Positions 26,761 through 34,584 of a stretch of DNA of 64,000 nt are shown piece after piece; the first letter of the stretch is position 1, and every line of letters begins with the position of its first letter. The stretch is taken from contig QEVV01000001.1 in NCBI GenBank assembly GCA_003228115.1, forward strand, positions 1 through 64,000, written 5' to 3'. This DNA is from Chloroflexota bacterium (lineage in GTDB: Bacteria; Chloroflexota; Dehalococcoidia; Lucifugimonadales; SAR202-VII-2). The position numbers were made by a program, and so were the translations under genes. A model generated the notes under the pieces. The model saw only the letters and a program-made list of their open reading frames with translations, was not told the origin of the DNA and ran no database searches.

Positions 26761-28311
26761 CTAGGCTGCTCCTTCTGGCGAGCCGCCTGCATCCGCGCCT
26801 CCACCCCTGCGACCGGGCCCTTCCGCCTGGTTACGGCCACGGTTCCTCCGCTTGCCGCCCTTACCGCCTCTCCGGCCCCATTCAGGCATGATGTCCTCAG
26901 CGAAGCGGATGCCAGAAGCGGATTCTTGCGCCACCGGCACCACCGCCCATACGTCCTCTCCGCTGATGTCCACCTGCCCAACTTGTTCTTCTTCCCTTTG
27001 CTGAGTAGCACTGTCCTCGAGAAGCATTTCTTCGAGAAGCTCTTCCTCAGCCGATTTTGTCGAACCGGGCGTGGTTAACTCCGCCACAGGCTCCAATGAC
27101 CCTTCAGCGGTGATGGAACCTTCAACAGCGGCGGCTGGCTCCAAAACGGGCTCTGCCCCTTCCGCCACTTCTGCTGCCTCAGCTGCGATTGCGTCAGCAA
27201 CCTCGGCGATCTCAGCAGGAGGCGCCTCCTCTTCAGCAACCGCTTCCTTCACCGGCTCAATACGGCCCCTGCGCTCAGTCTCAAATTCCGTGGCGCTCCG
27301 AATCTCGATCTTCCATCCCGTGAGCCTGGCTGCCAGACGGGCGTTCTGCCCCTCCTTGCCAATGGCCAGGGAAAGCTGGCGGTCCGGCACCACCACGGTT
27401 GCAATGTTGTCGTCTTCCCTGAGTTCAACCCGCACCGGGGTAGCAGGGCTCAATGAATTGCCAATGAAAATAGCGCTATCACGATGCCAGGGAATAACGT
27501 CAATACGCTCTCCCTGAAGCTCCGTAACGATATTCTGAATTCGGATGCCGCGCAGCCCTACGCAGGACCCCACGGGATCGACTCCGTCTTGCCGAGCGTG
27601 CACCGCCATCTTGCTCCGGGAACCTGGTTCACGAGCGATGGCATTGATCTCAACGATTCCGTTGAATATCTCCGGTATCTCCAGCTCGAACAAGCGTCTC
27701 ACCAGGTCCCTGTGGGTCCTGGACACCACCACCTCAGGCCCCTTCAAGGAGCGTCGGACCTCCAGGATGTACACCTTCAGCCGCTGATTGGGCCTGTAAC
27801 GTTCCGTCTGGACCTGCTCGGTCCGAGGCAATACTGCCTCTGCCCGGCCTAGGTCCAGAATGATGTCACCCTTTTCCATACGCTGCACCGTCGCCGATAC
27901 GACCTCGCCTTCGCGATGCGCATACTCCTCGAAGACCAGTTCGCGCTCGGCCTCTCGCAGCCGCTGCATAACGACCTGCTTCGCTGTCTGAGCACCAATA
28001 CGCCCCAGCTTGGGCTCCGTCTCGAACTCGACGGTCGCCCCTATCTCAGCCAGTGGGTCGTGTTCGCGGGCTTCCTCCAGCGTCATCTGGCTGTGAGGGT
28101 CCTCTATCTCTTCCACGACCTCTTTCGAGGAGTAGACCTTCATGTCGCCCGTGGCTGGGTTCAGCCGCACCGACACATTGAGGCCAGCGCCTTGGTTGTC
28201 CTTCTTGTAGGCAGAAACCAGTGCCGCCTCAATAGCAGAAAGAATCTTCTCTCGCGGCAGATTCCTCTCCGCCGCAAGCTGTGTGACCGCCAGTAAGAAG
28301 TCGCTCTTCAT
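26761..28311 (-). CDS. nusA: Transcription termination/antitermination factor NusA with an extended tail
   Basis: 516 aa. The N-terminal RNA-polymerase-binding domain begins FLLAVTQLAAERNLPREKIL. It is followed by an S1 domain (EGEVVSATVQRMEKGDIILDLG, about 133-154) and two KH domains (GVDPVGSCVGLRGIRIQNIV; LSLAIGKEGQNARLAARLTG). Beyond residue about 350 the chain is unusual: an acidic alanine-rich stretch, then a basic tail rich in GGK, GRN and RRGG. The tail could bind RNA or polymerase and is not part of the core family. rimP, the usual upstream neighbour, is absent. The gene has its own promoter and a hairpin in its leader. Confidence 0.96.
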   Translation of the reverse strand: MKSDFLLAVTQLAAERNLPREKILSAIEAALVSAYKKDNQGAGLNVSVRLNPATGDMKVYSSKEVVEEIEDPHSQMTLEEAREHDPLAEIGATVEFETEPKLGRIGAQTAKQVVMQRLREAERELVFEEYAHREGEVVSATVQRMEKGDIILDLGRAEAVLPRTEQVQTERYRPNQRLKVYILEVRRSLKGPEVVVSRTHRDLVRRLFELEIPEIFNGIVEINAIAREPGSRSKMAVHARQDGVDPVGSCVGLRGIRIQNIVTELQGERIDVIPWHRDSAIFIGNSLSPATPVRVELREDDNIATVVVPDRQLSLAIGKEGQNARLAARLTGWKIEIRSATEFETERRGRIEPVKEAVAEEEAPPAEIAEVADAIAAEAAEVAEGAEPVLEPAAAVEGSITAEGSLEPVAELTTPGSTKSAEEELLEEMLLEDSATQQREEEQVGQVDISGEDVWAVVPVAQESASGIRFAEDIMPEWGRRGGKGGKRRNRGRNQAEGPGRRGGGADAGGSPEGAA

Positions 28312-28374
28312 GGTCGGTTCATCTCCTCGCCAAGGCTCCCGTCAGGCCCATTCAAGCAAACTAGCGAACCCGCC

Positions 28375-28408
28375 ACTAACAAAGAAAGTGGGTCAAGAAC
28401 CCACTTTC
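28375..28408 (-). promoter_or_regulatory. Terminator-like hairpin in the nusA leader, candidate attenuator
   Basis: A perfect 10-bp stem GAAAGTGGGT/ACCCACTTTC (28384-28393 with 28399-28408) has a five-base loop and is followed on the minus strand by TTTGTT. It lies about 65-90 nt upstream of the nusA start and downstream of the predicted promoter, so it would be in the nusA mRNA leader. An alternative pairing with an upstream AGTGG is possible, but weak. Confidence 0.6.
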
Positions 28409-28455
28409 ACAAAAAACTCCGCCATGTCCGCCACTGCCCTACCCCACGGGTGAGC

Positions 28456-28485
28456 ATTATAGCACCGCCAAGGGCGGTCAATCAA
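28456..28485 (-). promoter_or_regulatory. Predicted promoter TTGATT-18-TATAAT for the nusA cluster
   Basis: Minus strand: TTGATT at 28485-28480 and a perfect TATAAT at 28461-28456, spacer 18. Transcription would start near 28449, giving a leader of about 140 nt before nusA. This is the best -10 box in the window. Confidence 0.7.
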
Positions 28486-28580
28486 GCCGTTGGGCCGGTT
28501 TTAATAGCAGTTGAGCCTGCCTTGCAGGGCCTTGGTCAGCCTCCGCTGCGAATCATTTAGGGGCGCCTAGCCTTCTTCTC

Positions 28581-28596
28581 TCCGGCTTTCGCCGGA
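28581..28596. repeat. Small REP-like hairpin TCCGGCTTTCGCCGGA
   Basis: Relative of 16628-16641 (CCGGCGAAAGCCGG) in opposite orientation. It lies in the 430-bp gap between nusA and pntAA, together with the nusA promoter and leader; the remainder shows nothing recognisable. Confidence 0.6.
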
Positions 28597-28739
28597 AACC
28601 AGTAACGTTTGGCCCAATCGGCCTTCGCAGGGGATAGATGGACGCTCATGGGTTCTGCCCTGATGGCAGCCCACAGCCTTGCTGCCGACGACACAAACAA
28701 ACCCCTCGCCGCCAGCGAAAAGGCTCCCGGGAGTGCGGG

Positions 28740-29888
28740 CTACCCCACCGCCGCCTGCGTGGCCTCGTGCAGAATGCTGCCCTCGTGGGTGATGCAGCAT
28801 CCGCCTGTGATGCTGTCCTCAAAGTCCAGTTGAAGCTGGCCTTCCTTCGTCAGGTGATTCAGCAGCGTTGCAATGTTCCTGGAATACATCTCGCTGGCAT
28901 GCACGGGCATGGAACTCGGCAGATTGACCGGACCGTGAATCGTCACGTCGTGGATCACCACTTCTTCTCCGGCCTTGGTCAGACCGCAGTTGCCGCCCAT
29001 CTCCGCCGCCAAGTCCACGATCACCGACCCGCCTCGCATCTGCTTCACCATATCCTCGGTGATCAGCACCGGCGCGGGCCTTCCGGGAACAGCCGCCGTG
29101 GTGATGACGAAATCAGCGACAGAGACCCTGTCCGCTAAGAGCTCCTGCTCCCGGCGGTGCGTCTCCTCTGAAAGCTCTTTAGCATAGCCGCCTGTGTCCT
29201 CAACCTCTTCGGTCTCCAACTCCAACTCCACAAACTTTGCGCCCAGGCTCTCTACCTGCTCCTTGACCGCAGGCCTAACATCGAAGGCCTCCATAACCGC
29301 TCCTAATCGCCGTGCTGTGCCAATGGCTTGCAGCCCAGCGACGCCAGCGCCAAGAACGAAGCCCCTTGAAGGAGCCAGCGTTCCGGCAGCCGTGATCATC
29401 ATTGGCATCATCTTTCCCAGGGCGCTAGCAGCTATCAGCACAGCCTTGTAGCCGGAAATCGTCGCTTGAGAAGAAAGAGCGTCCATGCTCTGCGCCCGGG
29501 CAATGCGAGGCATAGCATCCATACTGAAGCTGGTGACTTTGGCCTCTACAAGCCTCTTCACTAACTCTGGATTGTTCAATGCGTAGAGGAAGGAGATCAG
29601 CGTGGTCCCCGGCGAGAGCAGGTCTACCTCGTGCTTACCCAGAGCCTCATTCATGACCGGGCCCTGCACCTTGACCACCACATCAGCCGAACCAAACAAC
29701 TCCGCCGGCCCAGCGACGACGCGAGCCCCGGCTTCCTCATACTGGGCGTCAGAGAAGTGAGCCGAAGCCCCAGCGCCCGCCTCAACCAGCACCTCCGCTC
29801 CAGCGGCGATCAGCCGACCCACCGCCTGCGGGACAAGCGCCACTCGACGCTCATTGGCTACAATTTCCTTGGGAATGGCCACCTTCAA
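28740..29888 (-). CDS. pntAA: NAD(P) transhydrogenase subunit alpha, part 1 (PntAA)
   Basis: 382 aa, the soluble NAD(H)-binding domain I. The AlaDH/PNT N-terminus KVAIPKEIVANERRVALVP is followed by RAQSMDALSSQATISGYKAVL and the nucleotide-binding GAGVAGLQAIGTARRLGA (about 171-188). It couples hydride transfer between NADH and NADP+ to proton flow. It stops before any membrane segment, as expected for the split three-subunit enzyme. Translation starts at TTG (29886-29888), six bases after GAGGAG. Its partners pntAB and pntB lie about 2.4 kb away on the opposite strand, so they cannot share a transcript. Confidence 0.93.
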   Translation of the reverse strand: MKVAIPKEIVANERRVALVPQAVGRLIAAGAEVLVEAGAGASAHFSDAQYEEAGARVVAGPAELFGSADVVVKVQGPVMNEALGKHEVDLLSPGTTLISFLYALNNPELVKRLVEAKVTSFSMDAMPRIARAQSMDALSSQATISGYKAVLIAASALGKMMPMMITAAGTLAPSRGFVLGAGVAGLQAIGTARRLGAVMEAFDVRPAVKEQVESLGAKFVELELETEEVEDTGGYAKELSEETHRREQELLADRVSVADFVITTAAVPGRPAPVLITEDMVKQMRGGSVIVDLAAEMGGNCGLTKAGEEVVIHDVTIHGPVNLPSSMPVHASEMYSRNIATLLNHLTKEGQLQLDFEDSITGGCCITHEGSILHEATQAAVG

Positions 29889-30071
29889 GGGGAGCTCCTC
29901 TGGGAAAGTTTAGAAGGCCGAATGGCCTGGCCAAGTGTACCGGCGGCCCCCAACGCCGGTCAATCAACTCTCCACTACCTCACATTCAGCCCGCCTCCCA
30001 TCCGCCATGCTCAGGAAGCTCGCCCCAACTCAGGTCAAAACCCATGGCGAAACGGAAAAGGGGGAAACACC

Positions 30072-30228
30072 TTAATCCTCCCCCGTAGCGGGGCGAGAAT
30101 TAAGGTGGGGGCAGGTCTCCAGCTCCCTCAACCCCGTCGTTCCAACTCCGTCGTCCCGAAGATTCTCATGCTTGCCATTTCGGGCCTCCCTCACTTTGTA
30201 ATTTCGAGCGAAAGCGAGAAATCTTGAT
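30072..30228. repeat. Two REP-like elements downstream of the divergent region
   Basis: 30072-30111 (cctcccccgtagcggggcga, then a gaattaaggtggggg-type tail) belongs to the ctccccc..gggggagagtt..gtgggg class also seen three times in 34012-34582. 30195-30228 (aatttcgagcgaaagcgag) belongs to the class of 20178. No gene is seen between 29889 and 30719. Confidence 0.6.
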
Positions 30229-30302
30229 CGTCATCTCGGACGTAGACACACCCTCTGAGCCTCGGCACACAGAGATCAAAAACTATCGCAGGAAGCGGCC
30301 CT

Positions 30303-30570
30303 AGGGTGCAGGGGCAAGGCCCAGGGGTGTCCCCTGCCAAGAACATTCGAGAGCCTGCCCTGAGCCTGTCGCAGGGGGATCGGATCAGACAGCGGCGGTT
30401 CGCCCTAGACAATCAGCCAGGAGAGTACAGCGCTGCCTGATGAAAGAACAACGCACAACCACCTACCCCATAGCCCTAGGGTGCAGAGACGGAAACCCCG
30501 CCGGGGTCACAGGGGTGTCCCCTGAAACAAAACGTTCGTGGGCGGGCTGGGTGGGACAACAGCCTCCACC
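30303..30570 (+). repeat. Dispersed two-hairpin repeat, pair
   Basis: A degenerate copy at about 30303-30400 has lost the loop of its first hairpin and carries an insert containing cctgccctgagcctgtcgca, a sequence word common in environmental genomes. A near-canonical copy lies at about 30479-30570, 176 bp on. Confidence 0.75.
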
Positions 30571-30660
30571 ATAAACAAACCGATAGTCCAGCCAAGCGCT
30601 GGCCACAACGAATCCCCAACCGCTGCTACCGTCCAATGCAGCACCCCCACCCTCAACGAG

Positions 30661-30689
30661 TTGACTGACACCCACTCGAATTGTAGGCT
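30661..30689 (+). promoter_or_regulatory. Possible promoter TTGACT-17-TAGGCT
   Basis: TTGACT at 30661-30666 and TAGGCT at 30684-30689, spacer 17. It would start transcription about 25 nt before the nitrile-hydratase-beta-like gene. The -10 box matches consensus at only four positions. Confidence 0.35.
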
Positions 30690-30719
30690 GCGCAAAGCAA
30701 ATCCCTACGGGAAGCGTTG

Positions 30720-31316
30720 ATGCCCAGAGTTCACGACAGAGGCGGATGGCCCGCAGACCAGCCCATTGACCGCAGCGAGCACGTCCTCGACGACTGGGAG
30801 CATCACATCGACGCCCTGGCCTTTGCACTGAGGAACAAGGGGCTCATCTCCGTCGACCAGATGCGGCTGGCCATGGAAAGCCTGCCTCTGGACCGTTACG
30901 AAACCCTGCGCTACTACGAGAAGTGGGCCGTCGCAGCCGAAGCGCACCTTACCAGCACCGGCGTAGTCACCTCTGAGGAACTTGATCAAAAGATGACTGA
31001 ACAGCAACATCCTGCGACGTCCCTCCCGGGGCAGAGCTTCCTTAACGTTTCCATTGACCGTAGCGATCCCACACTCTCAGACTGGGAGCGCCGCATCGAC
31101 GCCATTGCCCAACTTCTAGCCTCCAAGGGCGTCGTCGTCCCGGAGGAGTTGGTCGGAGAGCGGGTTGGCACACCTCTGGACGACTCCGAAACAGCAAGTT
31201 TCTTCGAGCAATGGGCGGCAGCGGCGGAAGCTGTTCTCAAACAAAAGGGCCTCGTCTCCGAAGAAGAGTTAGACCAGGCGATGGCCAAGATCGAAGAGCA
31301 GTGGCGGGAGCCATGA
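30720..31316 (+). CDS. Protein of two tandem nitrile-hydratase-beta-N-like domains
   Basis: 198 aa from the ATG at 30720 (the TTG three bases earlier is less likely). Residues about 1-88 resemble the N-terminal helical domain of nitrile hydratase/thiocyanate hydrolase beta subunits: VHDRGGWP, DDWEHHIDALAFALRNKGL, then YETLRYYEKWAVAAEAHL and GVVTSEELDQ. Residues about 108-196 repeat the pattern without the opening HDRGG (LSDWERRIDAIAQLL, FFEQWAAAAEAVLKQKGLVSEEELDQ). The SH3-like C-terminal domain that normally packs on the alpha subunit is missing, and no alpha subunit (CSLC metal motif) is in this window. It could be an accessory or metal-delivery partner of an enzyme encoded elsewhere. Overlaps the next gene by ATGA. 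Confidence 0.7.
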   Translation: MPRVHDRGGWPADQPIDRSEHVLDDWEHHIDALAFALRNKGLISVDQMRLAMESLPLDRYETLRYYEKWAVAAEAHLTSTGVVTSEELDQKMTEQQHPATSLPGQSFLNVSIDRSDPTLSDWERRIDAIAQLLASKGVVVPEELVGERVGTPLDDSETASFFEQWAAAAEAVLKQKGLVSEEELDQAMAKIEEQWREP

Positions 31317-31612
31317 CCAAGGTTCACGACCGTGGCGGCTGGCCCACGGACGAGCCCATCAACCAGAGCCAACATGTTCTGGAAGATTGGGAGATCCACG
31401 TTGACGCCCTGTCCCGGCTCCTGAACCAGAAAGGTATCAACTGCCGGGACGAGACCCGTTACGAAACCGAGCGTCTCTCCCTGAATCAATACGAAGGGCT
31501 GCGCTACTACGAAAAATGGGCATTGTCAGCTGAAAATATCCTGGTGGCCAAAGGTCTCATCACCAGGGAGGAACTCGACATTAAAATGGCTGGCCTAGAA
31601 GCCAGCCGCTAG
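31313..31612 (+). CDS. Single nitrile-hydratase-beta-N-like domain protein
   Basis: 99 aa starting at the ATG that overlaps the stop of the preceding gene (ATGA), a sign of translational coupling. It is one copy of the same domain: VHDRGGWPTDEPINQSQ, then LEDWEIHVDALSRLLNQKGI, YEGLRYYEKWALSAENILVAKGLITREELD. It is closest to the first domain of its neighbour, so the three domains probably arose by duplication. No metal-binding cysteine cluster is visible. Likely forms a complex with the upstream protein; the catalytic partner is not in this window. Confidence 0.7.
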   Translation: MTKVHDRGGWPTDEPINQSQHVLEDWEIHVDALSRLLNQKGINCRDETRYETERLSLNQYEGLRYYEKWALSAENILVAKGLITREELDIKMAGLEASR

Positions 31613-31678
31613 CGCACTGAAAGGCTCTGGCCACCGCTAGGCTCCTTAGCGCTCCCGCCTCCGACCTGCACAAGCAGC

Positions 31679-32229
31679 GGGTGCAGGGGCGCAGCCCCGC
31701 CGGGGTCACAGGGGTGGCCCCTGAAATGAAGGGTTCGAGGGCGGGCCGGGTGGGACAACAGCGTCCGCCAAGAAGCCACCAAAGCAGAGCGCTGGCTAGG
31801 GCACAATTGCTTGCAAGGGAATCAACTCCAACGCCCGTAGGCCGCGGGTGCAGGGGTGTCCCCTGAAATAAAACGTTCGTGGGTGGGCTGGGCGGGACAG
31901 TGGCGTCCGCCATAAACAAACCGCCCGCGAAGAACAGCGCTAGACTAAGATTAGGAATGCCTGCAACTCGCCGCAGGCAGCGGGTGCAGGGCGAAGCCCG
32001 CCGGGGTCACAGGGGTGGCCCCTGAAATAAAACGTTCGTGGGCGGGCTGGGCGGGACCTCAGCGCTAGCCAAACAAGCCATTCGCAAAGACCAGCGCTAG
32101 ACTAAGATTAGGAACGACTGCAACTCGCCGAAGTCCAAGGGTGCAGGGCGCAGCCCGCCGGGGTGACAGGGGTGTCCCCTGCAATAAAACGTTCGAGGGC
32201 GGGCTGGGTGGGACAGCAGCCTTAGCCAT
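31679..32229 (+). repeat. Dispersed two-hairpin repeat, array of four
   Basis: Cores begin at about 31679, 31846, 31982 and 32139 (periods 167, 136, 157). The second lacks the first hairpin, as if a GGGTGCAGGGG/CAGGGG recombination had removed it. The last three units also share the spacer words cgctagactaagattaggaa and gcaactcgccg, so the array grew by tandem duplication. Second-stem sequences alternate between TGTCCCC and TGGCCCC. The array ends about 70 bp before pntAB. Confidence 0.88.
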
Positions 32230-32299
32230 AAATGAACCGCCAGAAGAGCACCGAGGAAGTATCTCGAAAAGCGGGTCTGACCCGCCGAAAGGAGCAACC

Positions 32300-32599
32300 A
32301 TGTTCGAAGGCCTCCCAATCCTCATCCTCGTCTACATCCTCGTCCTGGCCATCATGGTCGGCTTCGAGCTCATCGCCAAAGTGCCGCCAATGCTGCACAC
32401 GCCACTGATGTCCGGCACCAACGCCGTCTCCGGCATCATCCTCATCGGCGCGCTCGTCGTCGCCGGCCAGACCGACAGCGCCATAGGGCAAGTCCTCGGC
32501 TTCGTCGCCATTGTCATGGCCACGATCAACGTGGTGGGTGGCTTCATGGTCACCAACCGCATGCTTCAAATGTTCCGCAAAGACAAAGAGCGGGAGTAG
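32300..32599 (+). CDS. pntAB: NAD(P) transhydrogenase subunit alpha, part 2 (PntAB)
   Basis: 99 aa starting at the ATG preceded by AAAGGAGC; a longer in-frame reading upstream runs through the repeat array and is not real. It has three or four membrane helices (about 5-23, 40-58, 65-85), with the conserved VPPMLHTPLMSGTNAVSGII segment (about 28-47). It forms the first part of the proton channel of transhydrogenase, in the cytoplasmic membrane. It is followed after 8 bp by pntB. Confidence 0.93.
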   Translation: MFEGLPILILVYILVLAIMVGFELIAKVPPMLHTPLMSGTNAVSGIILIGALVVAGQTDSAIGQVLGFVAIVMATINVVGGFMVTNRMLQMFRKDKERE

Positions 32600-32607
32600 C
32601 CTGACCT

Positions 32608-34005
32608 ATGGAACTGTCCAACATCATCAACGGCGCGTATCTCGCTTCTGCCATCCTTTTCTTCTTCGGCTTCAAGCGGCTCTCCTCCCCTGCGACCGCC
32701 CGCTCCGGCAACACGATGGCCGCCTTGGGCATGCTCATCGCCGTCGTCGTCACCCTCTTCAACGAGGACATCCTTGGCTACGAGATCATTATCGCCGGCA
32801 TCATTGTCGGCTCGCTGATTGGCATCGCGCTGGCGCGTTACATCAAGATGACAGCCATGCCGCAGATGGTCGCAATCTTTAACGGCCTCGGCGGTGGCGC
32901 ATCCACAACCGTCGCTGCTGCCGAGTTTCTTCGCCTGCGGTCTCCCTCCGGCGACCTCGCAATCGACGCCTCTGTCACCATCCTGGTCAGCGTATTCATC
33001 GGCACCATTACCTTCGCCGGCAGCATGATCGCCTTCGGCAAGCTCCAAGAGTTGGTCACATCCAAAGCTGTTGTCTACCCACTCAGGCATCCCATCAATG
33101 CCGCTATCTTCCTGGCCAGCTTGGCCATCATCGGCGTCATTGTCGCCACGACCGCCAACATCCCGCTCTTCATTGTCCTCATTGGGCTGGCCTTCGTCCT
33201 GGGGATTCTCCTCGTCGTTCCCATCGGCGGGGCAGACATGCCCGTCGTCATCGCGCTGCTGAACTCGTACTCCGGTTTGGCCGCCTCCGCAGCAGGGTTC
33301 GCCGTTAACAACACAATCCTCATCATCGCAGGCGCGCTCGTCGGAGCCTCCGGCCTTATCCTCACCTCCATCATGTGCCGCGCCATGAACCGCTCCATCT
33401 TCAATGTCATGTTCGGAGGCTTCGGGGCCACAGCCGAGGTCACCAGCGCCACCGCCGGTGGCGGGGGCACTCGCTCTGTCCGTTCAGCCACCGCCGACGA
33501 CGCCGCCATCGCTCTGGCATACGCCCGCACGGTCATTTTCGTACCTGGTTACGGCTTGGCGGTGGCCCAGGCCCAGCACGCCGTCCGCGAGCTCGCCGAC
33601 CTACTTATGAGCCGTGGCGTCAACGTCAAATACGCCATCCACCCCGTCGCTGGCCGCATGCCCGGCCACATGAACGTCCTTCTTGCGGAGGCCAACGTCC
33701 CTTACGACCAACTCTACGACCTCGACCAGATCAACCCTGAGTTCGAACACTCCGATGTCGCCGTTGTCGTTGGCGCCAACGACGTAACCAACCCAGCAGC
33801 AAGAGACGCCGCCGACAGCCCAATCTATGGCATGCCCATCCTGAACGTCGACAAGGCCCGCTCCGTTATCTTCATCAAGCGCAGCCTCAGCCCTGGCTTC
33901 GCTGGCATAGACAACGAGCTCTTCTACGGCGAAAAGACCATGATGTACTTCGCCGACGCCAAAAAAGCCCTCTCAGAGCTAACCAGCGCCGTCAAAGAAG
34001 TCTAA
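32608..34005 (+). CDS. pntB: NAD(P) transhydrogenase subunit beta (PntB)
   Basis: 465 aa. About nine hydrophobic helices fill residues 1-265. They are followed by the soluble NADP(H)-binding domain III with the fingerprint VPGYGLAVAQAQHAVREL (about 312-329) and HPVAGRMPGHMNVLLAEANV (about 347-366), then VVGANDVTNPAA. Together with PntAA and PntAB it builds the proton-translocating enzyme that makes NADPH. It is immediately downstream of pntAB, with nothing between them. After the stop comes a GC-rich repeat that may terminate transcription. Confidence 0.96.
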   Translation: MELSNIINGAYLASAILFFFGFKRLSSPATARSGNTMAALGMLIAVVVTLFNEDILGYEIIIAGIIVGSLIGIALARYIKMTAMPQMVAIFNGLGGGASTTVAAAEFLRLRSPSGDLAIDASVTILVSVFIGTITFAGSMIAFGKLQELVTSKAVVYPLRHPINAAIFLASLAIIGVIVATTANIPLFIVLIGLAFVLGILLVVPIGGADMPVVIALLNSYSGLAASAAGFAVNNTILIIAGALVGASGLILTSIMCRAMNRSIFNVMFGGFGATAEVTSATAGGGGTRSVRSATADDAAIALAYARTVIFVPGYGLAVAQAQHAVRELADLLMSRGVNVKYAIHPVAGRMPGHMNVLLAEANVPYDQLYDLDQINPEFEHSDVAVVVGANDVTNPAARDAADSPIYGMPILNVDKARSVIFIKRSLSPGFAGIDNELFYGEKTMMYFADAKKALSELTSAVKEV

Positions 34006-34011
34006 CCAACA

Positions 34012-34584
34012 GTCCTCTCCCCCCCCGAGGGGGAGAGTTAGAGTGGGGGCCAAGCGCCCCACCCCCTTGTCGTCTTTGAGTCCTTCGCCTACTCAGGACA
34101 GGATCCGCGAAGGACCTTGTCCGTCTTACCAACCAACATTCGCCCACCCTCTTTGTCGTTCTGAGCAAGCGAAGAACCACAGCGTTACCTTCGCAACCAC
34201 ATCCCGTCCCTCCGAACCCACACCATCCCCAACCGACCCACAACACCCCAACCTCGTCGTCCTAGAGCTGGAACAGATGGCCGTCGTCCCGTCAACAGAA
34301 CGCCTTGCACCCCGGCCCAACTTGCATCCCCACCTACAAACAGCAAAAATGGCCCCAAACAATCAAACAAAGTTCCTTCCCTCCTTGAGGGGGAAGGTGG
34401 AGCCTGCCCTGAGTATGCCCGAAGGGATGGGGCCAAACCCCAGCGAAACCCCGTCCCTTTGTCATTTCGACCGGAGCACAGCGGAGAGGAGATTTTTGCC
34501 AGTTTTCCCGAACGTCATTATCGCGTCGCCCGCAAACGTCGCTCTCTCCCCTCTCTATAAACGGAGAGGGGGCCAGGGGGTGAG
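34012..34584. repeat. Cluster of REP-like elements between pntB and the sbcD-like gene
   Basis: Three copies of a CTCTCCCCC..GGGGGAGAG-type hairpin with a gtgggg-type tail lie at about 34012-34051, 34368-34397 and 34543-34582. Three members of the gtcgttctgagc..gcgaag class lie at about 34067-34121, 34152-34178 and 34458-34498. No gene is visible in this 579-bp stretch. The last element ends two bases before the next start codon and contains its ribosome-binding site. Confidence 0.7.

Noticed and set aside
28312..28739. rimP, expected upstream of nusA
   Set aside because: The 430-bp gap has no frame with RimP features; it holds the nusA promoter and leader and a small repeat.
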